In this document: in pieces, positions 16,375-24,104 of the stretch
How positions within the stretch are numbered: the first letter of the stretch is position 1
Layout: each line of letters starts with the position of its first letter
Source: an uncultured Poribacteria bacterium
GTDB lineage: Bacteria; Poribacteria; WGA-4E; WGA-3G
Assembly (NCBI GenBank): GCA_951828385.1
Contig: OX639973.1
Span: 1,054,001 to 1,118,000, forward strand
Reading direction: 5' to 3'
Length of the DNA: 64,000 nucleotides
Translations under genes and position numbers: made by a program
Notes under the pieces: generated by a model
Database searches by the model: none
Seen by the model: only the letters and a program-made list of their open reading frames with translations
What the model was told of the DNA's origin: nothing

Positions 16375-16403
16375 AGTATATCACATTTAATCGTGGAAGT
16401 CAA
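16375..16403 (-). promoter_or_regulatory. Near-consensus sigma-70 promoter for the restriction-modification block
   Basis: On the minus strand, TTGACT (16403-16398) and TATACT (16380-16375) are separated by exactly 17 bases. The first gene downstream starts at 16267. Confidence 0.75.
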
Positions 16404-16447
16404 GCGGTTTGAAGTGGTCACTTACCCCCATTTTTGAGAGTTTTCGT

Positions 16448-17147
16448 CTAAATAATGATATTTGGTTCGGCCTGACCGATTTTTAGTATGTCAAAAACGT
16501 CTCCATTGACGCGAAATCTCGCAAATAAGGCGACCGTCAAGTTCACCATCTCGACGCTCTTTGAAACGATAATAGACTTTCGCTTAAAACGTCCGAACCA
16601 ATGGCGCATCCGGCAATTGTTGCGTTCAATACCGTGTGTCTCCGCTTTGGTCTGAACTAACTTTTCTCGCGGGATCACCGAGCGATAGACCTTCACATTC
16701 CATTTTTCTAACTTTTCGATGAGTTTTTCGAGAGTCGCTTTATCTCGATCACCACATTCCCAGGCGATGAGCTCTCCGGTATCACGACACAAAGCTTTCC
16801 AAATCCAAAGTTTATTTGTTTTTTTTCAAATAGTGCCACATCTCATCAAGTTCAAGTACGACGGTATCAGTTTCTTGGGGTTCAGGAGAGGGTGCGTGTT
16901 CTGCTCCGAAGTTTCGTATCCAGTCGAGAAGGGTTGAGGGTGAAGCGTAAAGTATTTTTGCGATGGCATTCATGGAAAGTCCGTGGCAGTAGAGAAAAAC
17001 AGCGAGTGCTTTCTCTGCAAGGGGTCTGCCTCAATAGGTATGATTTTCAGTCCATTGGTAGTGGCAATCTTTGCACTTATAGCACTGTTTTTCGTTGATA
17101 TGTCCATTTTTCACGAAGTGTGGGTGTTGACATCTTGGGCAACTCAT
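16448..17147 (-). pseudogene. IS1-like transposase (insA plus insB regions), decayed
   Basis: The insA part starts at the ATG at 17147 with a zinc-ribbon (CPRCQHPHFVKNG and CYKCKDCHYQW). It meets an in-frame TGA after NHTY and continues with a helix-turn-helix (GLSMNAIAKILYASPSTLLDW) and the first catalytic block LELDEMWHYLKK. The insB part (RDTGELIAWECGDRDKATL, then HGIERNNCRMRHWFGRFKRKS) ends at 16448. Between them is an A8 run (minus strand) where the frame changes. Going from the insA to the insB frame needs +1 rather than the -1 shift known for IS1. With the TGA, that makes the copy probably inactive. I could not define the terminal repeats. Confidence 0.8.
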
Positions 17148-17219
17148 AATCGTCTCCTTGTCGTGTGTATAGATTAACTATTTATATATTAACTATAAGG
17201 ATACCATTTTCTTCTTTGT

Positions 17220-17257
17220 GCGTCAAGAAAAGATATTCCATTTTTCTTGACGCTTTT
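17220..17257 (+). terminator. Hairpin followed by T run
   Basis: GCGTCAAGAAA (17220-17230) pairs perfectly with TTTCTTGACGC (17243-17253) and is followed by TTTTT, the look of a plus-strand intrinsic terminator. No plus-strand gene precedes it in this state of the locus, so it may belong to the end of the IS1-like relic or to a lost gene. Confidence 0.4.
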
Positions 17258-17308
17258 TCAGAAAAGTGTTAGACTTGAGAGAATACTTGAATAAAGATGA
17301 AACAAGAA

Positions 17309-17648
17309 CGGTATGAGGCCCCTCTATCTCATCATCAATTTACCGAAAACCCTCTATACTTCCACCCTCGCCCATCATGGCATTGAGATTTCATTAGCAC
17401 AGAGAGGCTGCCCTTGGGAGAACGGACATGCAGAACGCCTCATCCGAACTCTCAAGGAGGAAGAAGTCCACCTTAATGACTATGAGGATATAACCGAGGC
17501 GAGAGCACGCATCGGTCATTTTATCACACAAGTGTATAACCAAAAACGCCCTCATTCAGCGTTAGAGTATTTGACACCGGTCAAATTTGAGCAAAAAAAC
17601 TTGTCTTAACTTTACGAAATTTCGGACCTAATTAGCGATGGCACTTCA
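17309..17648 (+). pseudogene. IS3-family OrfB 3' remnant with right end
   Basis: The last ~85 codons of an IS3 orfB: AHHGIEISLAQRGCPWENG, then HAERLIRTLKEEE with the catalytic Glu, and the family-typical end RPHSALEYLTPVKF. The right terminal repeat follows, ending ...ATGGCACTTCA at 17648. The 5' part is gone. The deletion runs through the second-Asp (HHSDQG) region. The remnant lies immediately upstream of the ATPase gene, so it has replaced that gene's natural promoter region. Confidence 0.88.
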
Positions 17649-17667
17649 TACATAAGGAGTCAATAAA

Positions 17668-18269
17668 ATGCGAATAAAAAGTTTTAGTCTTGAAAACTAT
17701 AAAGCTTTTAGCAACACCGGAGTGGTGCCTGTAGGAGACGTAACTAGTATTATCGGAAGGAACTCGACCGGTAAAAGTACCATAATTCAAGCTATTAAAT
17801 CTACTATTTTAAAATCAAGTATAGATTCCACCAGACTTGGATTTACTCAAGGTCAAAATTCCAAATGTATAGTAAAATTTGACAATAGTAAAATTATTCA
17901 GAATATCGCAAACTCATGGTCTGGTGATGAAATCAGTTTTAATATTATAGATACTGTTAACCCTATTACAGATACTTTACAATTTAGTAATTTGTCAGGA
18001 CCTTTAGTAAAAGCTATACCAAACGATATTGCTTGGACAAATATTTTATCTTCGTTAAACCTAAATATGGAAGATATACAACGAATATTAAGTAATCAAT
18101 TTGGCGAGTCGGATCTTTACGAAAACTATACATACAAATTGTCAGAAAATTTAACAGAAACATTTAATCACTATGTTTCTGAATGCTTGGGGAGAGTATA
18201 CGAATTTAAAATAAAATTTACAATGTCTGCAGGGTCTAATGGTAATTATCGAATTCACACCACTTTAGG
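17668..18269 (+). pseudogene. AAA/ABC-type ATPase (OLD/RecF-like), 5' part, split by IS3 copy 2
   Basis: Starts at an ATG 9 bases after AAGGAG. Residues 1-45 are a RecF/OLD-type N-terminus with Walker A GRNSTGKST (30-38); the remainder is the AT-rich, Asn/Ser-rich middle. The IS3 element at 18270-19514 interrupts it with a 3-base duplication (AGG). Removing the element and one AGG rejoins the frame exactly to 19518-19773, giving a 285-residue reading frame that contains both Walker motifs. Base composition (about one third GC by eye) differs strongly from the surrounding genes, a sign of transfer. OLD-type ATPases act in phage defence with a TOPRIM nuclease; the TOPRIM-like piece is at 21958-22433. 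Confidence 0.82.
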
Positions 18270-18308
18270 TGAAGTGCCACCGTTTATTCAGACCAAAATT
18301 TCGCAAAT

Positions 18309-19157
18309 TTAAGACAAGTTTTGTCTTTGGAAATCGACAGGTGTCAGATACCCTAACGCTGAATGTGGGCGTTTCCGGTGATACACCTGTGTAATAAAAT
18401 GACCGATACGTTCTCTCGCTTCATGGATGTCCTCGTAGTCGTTGAGATGAACTTCTTCCTCCTTGAGCGTTCGGATGAGTCTTTCAGCATACCCGTTCTC
18501 CCAAGGACAGCCTCTCCGGGCGACCGAAATCTCAATGCCATGATGCCTGAGGGTTGACAGGTAAGCCTTTGAAAGATATTGCACACCTTGATCGGAATGA
18601 TGGATCTCCGGGATGCTTCGACCTAATGCCGTCTCTAAGGGTTTCAAGGTCAGAGATTGTGTCAAGTCCTGACTCAGATGCCATCCTCTGATCATACGCG
18701 TGAAGACATCCATGAGCAGAGCGACATAGATGAAGCGTCTTTTCAGGTGGACGTAGGTAATATCGCCGACCCAAACCTGATCGCATCGACAGACCTGAAG
18801 GTCTTTGAGGCGATTCACCCACGGACGCGTTCCCTCAACGGAGGTCGTCGTTTGACAGACACGTTTCACGGATACCGACACGTTCAAAGCTTTCATCAAG
18901 CGGGCAACCCGTTTATATCCAACGGTGTAGCCCATACGCAGAAGCAACTTTGTGATACGCCTATATCCGTATGTCGGATACCGCAGTGCCAACGTCTCTA
19001 TTTCATCCCGCAGGACGGCTTCACAGGGGGCCTGTTTCGGTTGATAGTAGAGATTGCTTCGGGTGAAACCCAGCACCTCACAGATCTGTCGCACGGAATA
19101 CTCCGTCCGCAAAGCCTGAACTATTTCTCGCTGCTGCGTCAGGTTTGGTTCAACCAC
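18309..19157 (-). CDS. IS3-family transposase OrfB, copy 2
   Basis: 282 residues with an HTH_21 N-terminus and an rve integrase core. The catalytic triad is complete: VGDITYV (first D), HHSDQGVQYL (second D) and GYAERLIRTLKEEE (E). It overlaps orfA by 19 bases. An A-rich slippery run in the overlap would allow a -1 shift to make the OrfAB transposase, as in IS911/IS150. It is the only copy in the window with all parts intact. Confidence 0.95.
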   Translation of the reverse strand: MVEPNLTQQREIVQALRTEYSVRQICEVLGFTRSNLYYQPKQAPCEAVLRDEIETLALRYPTYGYRRITKLLLRMGYTVGYKRVARLMKALNVSVSVKRVCQTTTSVEGTRPWVNRLKDLQVCRCDQVWVGDITYVHLKRRFIYVALLMDVFTRMIRGWHLSQDLTQSLTLKPLETALGRSIPEIHHSDQGVQYLSKAYLSTLRHHGIEISVARRGCPWENGYAERLIRTLKEEEVHLNDYEDIHEARERIGHFITQVYHRKRPHSALGYLTPVDFQRQNLS

Positions 19158-19435
19158 GTCTCTGCTTTTTTTTGGATGTCAAGTGCCACGGTCAACCTTC
19201 CGACGAGCTGCTCGAGGTGTGCGATGCGCTCCGCCGCCGCGTTGGCGTGTGTATCCGTGGAGGTAAACAGAGTGCCTACATTTTCAATGACTTGCTGCTT
19301 CCACTTCGAGACTTGGTCTTCGCTGAGGTTGTATCGCCGACACAGTTCTGCTTGCGAAGTTTCACCGCGGAGGGCCTCAAGGACAACTTTCCCTTTAAAC
19401 TCGGGTGTGAAGGTTCTTCGTTTTCGTTTCGCCAT
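19139..19435 (-). CDS. IS3-family transposase OrfA, copy 2
   Basis: 98 residues from the ATG at 19435, chosen because GAAAGGAG precedes it; the upstream in-frame ATG at 19471 lies in the terminal region of the element. It has a helix-turn-helix (RTFTPEFKGKVVLEAL to EDQVSKWKQQVIEN) and a leucine-zipper C-terminus (IAHLEQLVGRLTVALDIQKK). It is the end-binding subunit and frameshift partner of OrfB. Confidence 0.93.
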   Translation of the reverse strand: MAKRKRRTFTPEFKGKVVLEALRGETSQAELCRRYNLSEDQVSKWKQQVIENVGTLFTSTDTHANAAAERIAHLEQLVGRLTVALDIQKKAETWLNQT

Positions 19436-19517
19436 CGGAATGCTCCTTTCAGTGTGATTGTATTGTAGCACAATCTTGGTTTAGAAAGTGGCCCGAATTT
19501 CCGGTGGCAGTACAAGG

Positions 19518-19917
19518 TATCAGATATAGAGTATTAAACAATTCCGAATATTCTCCTTTTGCAAACTTAATGCATGAATCTGAAGGTTTTAAAACACTAA
19601 TTACCATTATTAGTTATTTTCTAAATAATTCAACTTCAAGATCAATGTTTATCTTAGATGAGCCGTTTATTAAATTGCACCCTACTGCTCAAACGGTCAT
19701 TAGGGATGTATTAAAATCTATAAGCCGTGATTTTCAGATTATTTATACTACACACTCCCCGTACTTATATTAACAGAGAAACACTTTATATTGCGTGAAT
19801 GAATCGGCAGGATCTTTAGTTGTTAAAACTGAAGACGAATTATCCGAAGAAGAACAAAGGCAATTTGTAGAAGAATTTACTCAAATACCGCCCTGTGATA
19901 TACACAAGACATTATAA
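19518..19917 (+). pseudogene. AAA/ABC-type ATPase (OLD-like), 3' part with in-frame stop
   Basis: Continues the frame of 17668-18269. It has SEGFKTLITIISYFL in place of the ABC-signature region, Walker B with D-loop SMFILDEPFIKLHPTAQ, and the H-loop IIYTTHSPYL, in the order of OLD-family ATPases. A TAA at 19771-19773 interrupts the frame. The same frame then stays open for 47 more codons (NTLYCVNESAGSLVVKTEDE...) up to TAA at 19915, which looks like the natural continuation past a single nonsense change. Homology is cut at the boundary with the FGE gene, where the AGACATTATAAC repeat lies. Confidence 0.78.
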
Positions 19918-19918
19918 C
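19907..19918 (+). repeat. 12 bp repeat AGACATTATAAC, left copy
   Basis: Identical to 20970-20981 in direct orientation, bracketing the FGE-domain gene. Extended to AGACATTATAACGATTT (19907-19923), it is also the exact reverse complement of 21998-22014. Confidence 0.8.
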
Positions 19919-20832
19919 GATTTCTCACTCTTTACGGATCTCACACAACGGAACCCGATGTAGGACTTAGGGTCCAACGGCGAGCTGAAGACGCGACGGG
20001 CAACTCGCATGCTTCGCACTGTAGTGCTCCAACAGCCGCCACGCACAACAACATTGCGATGAACACTAAAATTTGTATAGTTATCTATCATGTGTGTGAT
20101 ATTAGGTGCACCGGCAATCGGATCCCGAGTCGGCGATTTTAGCGATTTTATATAAAATTCCAAATCTCCTTCATCAAGACACCACTCCCACACATTGCCT
20201 GCCATGTCGTACAACCCATACCCATTCGCTGGATATTGTCCAACAGGAGTGGGACCTCCAACATTCTGATCGTAGTTTGCCATGCCGGCATCAATTGAAT
20301 TGCCCCAGGGATACTTTTGACCTACCAAGCCTCCACGCGCAGCTTTTTCCCATTCCGCTTCTGTCGGCAAACGCTTACCTGTCCATGCTGCATAAGCCAT
20401 CGCACCATACCAAGTTGCATGAACAGGATGATCCTCATATCCTACCTGCACACGATAGCGGCCACCAACATGCTTAACCCGCGCGTTCTTATCTTGAAGA
20501 TCAAGCCATGTGAGGTCACCCTCAGCATGTTTTCGTTTGGCGTTGAGAAACGCTGCATACTGTGCATTCGTCACCTCATACTTGTCCATATAGAACGCGC
20601 TCACATAGACCGTATGGATCGGACGTTCGCTGCTCGGTAAATTGAGGTCAACACTCCCCATTTGGAAGGTGCCAGCCGGAATCAGTACCATCCCATCAGG
20701 CACAGCCAGTAAATCATCTGTATTCACGACACCGTGACCGTTGACATCCACGTCGTCTGCCCAAGAAATGCCTTGCGCGCCATATACCCACAAGCCAATG
20801 AGCAAAAGAAAAAAGACACTTTTTCTTTTCAT
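19912..20832 (-). CDS. Secreted FGE/sulfatase-modifying-factor domain protein
   Basis: 306 residues. Signal peptide (1-25), then a dockerin-like calcium loop (DVDVNGHGVVNTDDL, about 27-41), then a full FGE-sulfatase (SUMF1/EgtB-type lectin fold) domain: MVLIPAGTFQMGS, KYEVTNAQYAAFLNA, GKRLPTEAEWEKAARGG, YPWGN, YGLYDMAGNVWEWC, VVRGGCW and a terminal IGFRCVRS. The formylglycine-generating cysteine pair cannot be assigned with confidence, so it may be a non-catalytic family member. A ribosome site (AAAGGAG) precedes the ATG. Its composition is that of the host genome, not of the AT-rich ATPase locus it sits in. The stop codon overlaps the last codons of the broken ATPase on the other strand. Confidence 0.9.
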   Translation of the reverse strand: MKRKSVFFLLLIGLWVYGAQGISWADDVDVNGHGVVNTDDLLAVPDGMVLIPAGTFQMGSVDLNLPSSERPIHTVYVSAFYMDKYEVTNAQYAAFLNAKRKHAEGDLTWLDLQDKNARVKHVGGRYRVQVGYEDHPVHATWYGAMAYAAWTGKRLPTEAEWEKAARGGLVGQKYPWGNSIDAGMANYDQNVGGPTPVGQYPANGYGLYDMAGNVWEWCLDEGDLEFYIKSLKSPTRDPIAGAPNITHMIDNYTNFSVHRNVVVRGGCWSTTVRSMRVARRVFSSPLDPKSYIGFRCVRSVKSEKSL

Positions 20833-20857
20833 ACTTTGAAACTCCTTTCAAAGACCT

Positions 20858-20884
20858 GTAGCGTAAACTGTCGGTTTGCGCTAC
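20858..20884. repeat. Hairpin repeat upstream of the FGE gene
   Basis: GTAGCGTAAAC and GTTTGCGCTAC form an 11 bp stem with one mismatch and a 5-base loop. It resembles the short dispersed palindromes found between other genes here and lies about 25 bases upstream of the FGE start. Confidence 0.45.
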
Positions 20885-20969
20885 CGCAGCCCCTTTTAGA
20901 AAAGTTGGGCATACGCTATTTATTTTCGGAAATGGTATTAAATTCTTAAGATATTCTCTAAAACTTAAT

Positions 20970-20981
20970 AGACATTATAAC
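20970..20981 (+). repeat. 12 bp repeat AGACATTATAAC, right copy
   Basis: Direct repeat of 19907-19918; the two copies flank a 1.05 kb segment holding only the FGE gene and its upstream region. The IS5-type element begins immediately after. Confidence 0.8.
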
Positions 20982-20984
20982 AGT

Positions 20985-21590
20985 TTAATGTTGAATTTCG
21001 GGATAGACCCAAGGTCTGAAGTTTAATCTAAAGTTGTGTAACCCACAACAAGTTTCCATGACGCAATCGGCAAACCCTTTTTTGTAGTTGCGCAACTTAT
21101 CTTTGACGATCCGGTATCTTTTGATACCAGCAATAGCATGTTCGATGCGGATGCGGATGGATGAAATCTCGCGATTTTTCGCTTTCTCTTGATCCGTGAG
21201 CTCTCGACCTTTCGGTTTTTTCATAGGTTGAATCATCTTGACACCGACAACTGAAAAACCTTGAAAGCCTGAATCTTGATACAAACAACTGCCCTCTGGC
21301 AGGAAATAGACCGTCATATCAGCGATGCGTTTGTCATGTATTCTGCCTTCATAGCAAGGGGTCAATAACACCACTTTGCTATCCGCATTGATCAGCAAGT
21401 TATTTTTGACGGTGTGTTGCTTCTTTTTACCACTATAATAGGCCTGCTGTGCTTCTCGGTCTTTTGGACGCTGAATCGGACGTTCGGTACCATCATGAAA
21501 AAAAGACGCTTGAATCTTGACTATTCGTTGAAGGCTGCGTCGATGCGTCAACACTTGAAGCGACTGCTTCGCGTGGTGACAACGCTTCAA
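20985..21590 (-). CDS. IS5-family transposase, second frame (DDE_Tnp_4 core)
   Basis: 201 codons. Catalytic residues are recognisable: FFHDGTERPIQRPKD (first Asp), a conserved YYSGKKKQHTVKNNLL, CYEGRIHDKRIAD (second Asp) and RIRIEHAIAGIKRYRIV (Glu). Real translation probably begins in the upstream frame and shifts at a T7 run on the minus strand (21498-21504), because the FFHDGTE block follows straight after it. The residues before it (from 21590) are out-of-frame filler. Confidence 0.85.
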   Translation of the reverse strand: MKRCHHAKQSLQVLTHRRSLQRIVKIQASFFHDGTERPIQRPKDREAQQAYYSGKKKQHTVKNNLLINADSKVVLLTPCYEGRIHDKRIADMTVYFLPEGSCLYQDSGFQGFSVVGVKMIQPMKKPKGRELTDQEKAKNREISSIRIRIEHAIAGIKRYRIVKDKLRNYKKGFADCVMETCCGLHNFRLNFRPWVYPEIQH

Positions 21591-21936
21591 GGTCTGCCAG
21601 AGCAGAGTTCAACACAGGCAAGAGTTTCCTATGAATCCATTTGTTAGCAACAGGTTGAGACATACCAAAAAGTTCACCGAGCACATCTTGCGTCATGGCT
21701 TTTCGGAGGTATATCAAAATAAAAAGTAATTGATCCTCATGAGTCGCTAAGCAACTGTTCTTATAGAGCGTATACCGACGTTTCTTTCGGTGTTTGCCAT
21801 CAAGTGTTTGTGTTTCGACGAACTTCAGAAATCGCTTGGAGAAGGACGGCAGAAGTGCCGAAAACTCTTCGAGTGTATAGCCTGTCAACGACAGGAATCG
21901 TTTCGGTCTATCTTTGAGTGTTTCATAACGTGTCAT
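21493..21936 (-). CDS. IS5-family transposase, first frame (HTH region)
   Basis: 147 codons with the HTH_Tnp_4-type N-terminus (GYTLEEFSALLPSF, then DQLLFILIYLRKAMTQDVLGELFGMSQPVANKWI). It ends in VDASTQPSTNSQDSSVFFS, where a slip on the T7 run enters the frame carrying the catalytic core. Going from this frame to the second requires a +1 (or -2) change, so either transcriptional slippage or a mutation is implied. Confidence 0.83.
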   Translation of the reverse strand: MTRYETLKDRPKRFLSLTGYTLEEFSALLPSFSKRFLKFVETQTLDGKHRKKRRYTLYKNSCLATHEDQLLFILIYLRKAMTQDVLGELFGMSQPVANKWIHRKLLPVLNSALADLEALSPREAVASSVDASTQPSTNSQDSSVFFS

Positions 21937-21957
21937 CAGTGGGTCTCCAAAATAGGA

Positions 21958-22433
21958 TTTCTTCTGATTTTACCATAGATCAACTAAACTTACAATTAAA
22001 TCGTTATAATGTCTACACTATTAACGTCATTAGACAGGCTATTGACAACAGTAAGCATCTTATAGCCTTTGTAGAGGGACGATCAGATAAAAGATACATA
22101 GAACATGCTATAACAAAATTAGATAAAGGTTTACTCAACAGTATTGAGGTTATTTCAGCTGGAGGCGACTCTAACGTGCAGCATTGGCTACGATTAGAGA
22201 GAGCTAAAGCTATCAATAAAGAAGTGCCAAAATTGTTTCCTATCCGATTAGGCGTAATTGATCCAGACACGAATATCAAAGGCGTAGATGTACCAGATGA
22301 GGATATGGGTATCTTTCTATACCATTTTAAAAAAGATAAAAATAACTGCATTGAAAAAGGTATTGAATCTATTTTTCCGGGGGCAGTTGTAGATCAAATT
22401 ATACAAAATGATGATTCGGGTAAAATCATGGAG
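21958..22433 (+). pseudogene. TOPRIM-like nuclease remnant (OLD or DUF4435/AriB-like)
   Basis: AT-rich frame with no credible start: it enters from the IS5 end and is cut by IS3 copy 3 at 22434. It shows a TOPRIM pattern: LIAFVEGRSDKRYIEHA (Glu-Gly with following Asp), about 60 residues later LGVIDPDTN (the DxD motif), and a GGDSNVQHWL segment between. In OLD proteins and in PARIS (AriB, DUF4435) such a domain is the nuclease or effector half partnered with an AAA ATPase, and the broken ATPase lies 2 kb upstream with the same strand and composition. Whether the two were one gene or two cannot be told. A TAA is not reached before the IS; the TGA after GKIME is formed by the element. Confidence 0.68.
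21998..22014 (-). repeat. 17 bp inverted copy of the AGACATTATAAC repeat
   Basis: AAATCGTTATAATGTCT is the exact reverse complement of 19907-19923. It lies inside the TOPRIM-like frame, about 40 bases from the IS5 end. Confidence 0.8.
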
Positions 22434-22472
22434 TGAAGTGCATACGCTTATTTAGACCACTTTTTCGCAAAG

Positions 22473-23276
22473 TTAAGATAAGTTTTGCTGTTGAAATTCC
22501 ATAGGTGTCAGATACCCTAACGCCGAATGTGGACGTTTCTGGTGATACACTTGTTCGATAAACTGTCCGATGCGATCTCTCGCCTCGGTGATGCTTTGAT
22601 AGTCATTGAGGTGAACTTCTTCCTCTTTGAGGGTGCGGATGAGTCTTTCAGCGTATCCGTTCTCCCAAGGGCGTCCTCGGTGTGCGACGGAAATCTCAAC
22701 GCCATGTGCTTTGAGCGTGGTAATATAAGCTTTTGAAAGATACTGCGCGCCTTGATCGGAATGATGAACCTCAGGGACGCTTTGGCACAACGCCTCTTCG
22801 AGCGGTGTCAATGTCAGAGTTTGCGTCAAGTGTTGACTGAGATGCCACCCTCTTATCATTCGGGTGAAGATATCCATAAGGAGCGCGAGATAGACGAAGC
22901 GTCCCTTGAGACGGACGTATGTAATATCAGCCACCCAGACCTGATCCTGACGAGAGACCTCAAGGGTTTCGAGCCGGTTGGTCCAGGGTTTATCCCCCTG
23001 AAGCGATTTTGTTGTTTGACACGCACGCTTGATGGGGACCAAGAGATTCTTCTCTTTCATCAGCCGAGCGACGCGTCGGGTGCCAATGGTGTATCCCTGA
23101 CGCAGTAGCAACTCTCTGATACGCCTATATCCGTATCTCGGATGCGCTCCGGCAAGTTTCTCTATTTCAGCGCGCAAGCCCTCTTCGGAAGGATCCTCTC
23201 TCGGTTGATAATAGAAACTGCTGCGGTTAACACCGAGGATTCCACAAATATCTCGCACAGAATGCTCCCGCTGCAA
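22473..23276 (-). CDS. IS3-family transposase OrfB, copy 3, likely frameshifted at its 5' end
   Basis: 267 codons from a TTG at 23276, with the complete catalytic set VADITYV, HHSDQGAQYL and GYAERLIRTLKEEE. The homologous N-terminal residues (KKRCFISAL) continue upstream of 23276 in frame. However, the -1 frame entered from the orfA slippery site runs into TAA after DMEPD, so an extra indel separates the two parts. An OrfAB fusion cannot be made without correction. About three quarters identical by eye to copy 2, so an older or different subtype. Confidence 0.85.
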   Translation of the reverse strand: MQREHSVRDICGILGVNRSSFYYQPREDPSEEGLRAEIEKLAGAHPRYGYRRIRELLLRQGYTIGTRRVARLMKEKNLLVPIKRACQTTKSLQGDKPWTNRLETLEVSRQDQVWVADITYVRLKGRFVYLALLMDIFTRMIRGWHLSQHLTQTLTLTPLEEALCQSVPEVHHSDQGAQYLSKAYITTLKAHGVEISVAHRGRPWENGYAERLIRTLKEEEVHLNDYQSITEARDRIGQFIEQVYHQKRPHSALGYLTPMEFQQQNLS

Positions 23277-23298
23277 TGCCGAAATGAAGCATCGCTTT

Positions 23299-23598
23299 TT
23301 AGATAACGTTAGTCCGGTTCCATGTCAATAGTTTTTTTTGGATGTCTAACGCCACCGCCATCCTCCCAACGAGCTGCTCAAGGTGGGCGATACGCTTCTC
23401 GGAGACCTCGCTTGACTGCTTATCAGCAGATTCAAACAGCGAGGGCGCATTTTCAAGCACCTGTCGCTTCCATTGTGAGAGTTGAGTTTCGGTGAGATTA
23501 TGCCGCCGACACACTTCTGCTTGGGAACTCGCACCACTGAGGACTTCGAAAACCAGTTCAGCTTTAAACTCAGGGGTGAAGGTTCTTCGTTTCGCCAT
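23299..23598 (-). CDS. IS3-family transposase OrfA, copy 3
   Basis: 99 residues with the helix-turn-helix (RTFTPEFKAELVFEVL to ETQLSQWKRQVLEN) and zipper (IAHLEQLVGRMAVALDIQKK). A ribosome site (GAAAGGAG) precedes the ATG. The A-rich slippery run near its end is present, but the downstream -1 frame is closed by a stop. Confidence 0.9.
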   Translation of the reverse strand: MAKRRTFTPEFKAELVFEVLSGASSQAEVCRRHNLTETQLSQWKRQVLENAPSLFESADKQSSEVSEKRIAHLEQLVGRMAVALDIQKKLLTWNRTNVI

Positions 23599-23676
23599 TA
23601 GATACTCCTTTCAATGAGATTGTATTATAGCACAATCTTATATTAGGGAGTGGTCTAAAAAACCGTAGGCAGTACA

Positions 23677-23975
23677 GAATCATCAATTACTGGATCATTA
23701 ATATCATCTTGAGAACTGAAACGTTCAACTATGTTTCTAACCTTTGAAGAAAGGGCGGTATCCATAGGGGTAAAATATGTATCTTCTATTTTAGCTCTAT
23801 TATAGTGCCGAATTTTACAAATTCTTCTAATCTGATTACCGGGGAATACGTCCATTTTACCTTCTCGTAAATGTCTTACTGGATAGACGTAAACAAGACC
23901 ATCATTAGTATATGTAAAATGCTCTTGTAGAAACACTGGATAATAGTGAAAGCCTTTTTGTTTGTATCTACTCAC
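23677..23975 (-). pseudogene. Hypothetical protein, 3' end removed by IS3 copy 3
   Basis: GTG start at 23975 with AGGAGA six bases upstream. About 99 original residues remain, followed by a few read from the IS end before a stop at 23655. The segment is rich in Tyr, His, Arg and Lys (HYYPVFLQEHFTYTN, KIRHYNRAKIEDTYF). I recognise no family. It faces the TOPRIM-like remnant across the IS, so IS-associated deletion probably removed the ends of both genes. Confidence 0.55.
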
Positions 23976-24104
23976 AAAATATCTCCTAATGCAATCAGTG
24001 GTTTTTGACTTGAGTTTTGTAAAACAACTGAAACTATTTTAGCACATTTACACCACTATATCAAACAAAAAACGGCGACACCTTGAAGTGATCTTGATTT
24101 CCAA

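Larger units (their letters stand above)
18270..19514 (-). mobile_element. Complete IS3-family element, copy 2
   Basis: 1245 bp with imperfect terminal inverted repeats (TGTACTGCCACCGGAAATTC at the left end, TGAAGTGCCACCGTTTATTC at the right end). It is flanked by the 3 bp target duplication AGG (18267-18269 and 19515-19517). It carries intact orfA and orfB with a frameshift window, so it may be active. Confidence 0.93.
20985..21960 (-). mobile_element. IS5-family (two-frame, IS427/IS1031-like) element
   Basis: Two overlapping frames on the minus strand make one transposase. The ends could not be fixed; a GACCC motif occurs near both ends in inverted orientation (about 21005-21011 and 21945-21950). 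The element is wedged between the FGE segment and the TOPRIM-like remnant. Confidence 0.75.
22434..23676 (-). mobile_element. IS3-family element, copy 3
   Basis: 1243 bp with a left end TGTACTGCCTACGG (at 23676) and right end TGAAGTGC (at 22434). The flanking triplets are GAG and GAA, not identical. Together with the truncated genes on both sides this suggests that an adjacent deletion or recombination followed insertion. Confidence 0.9.
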
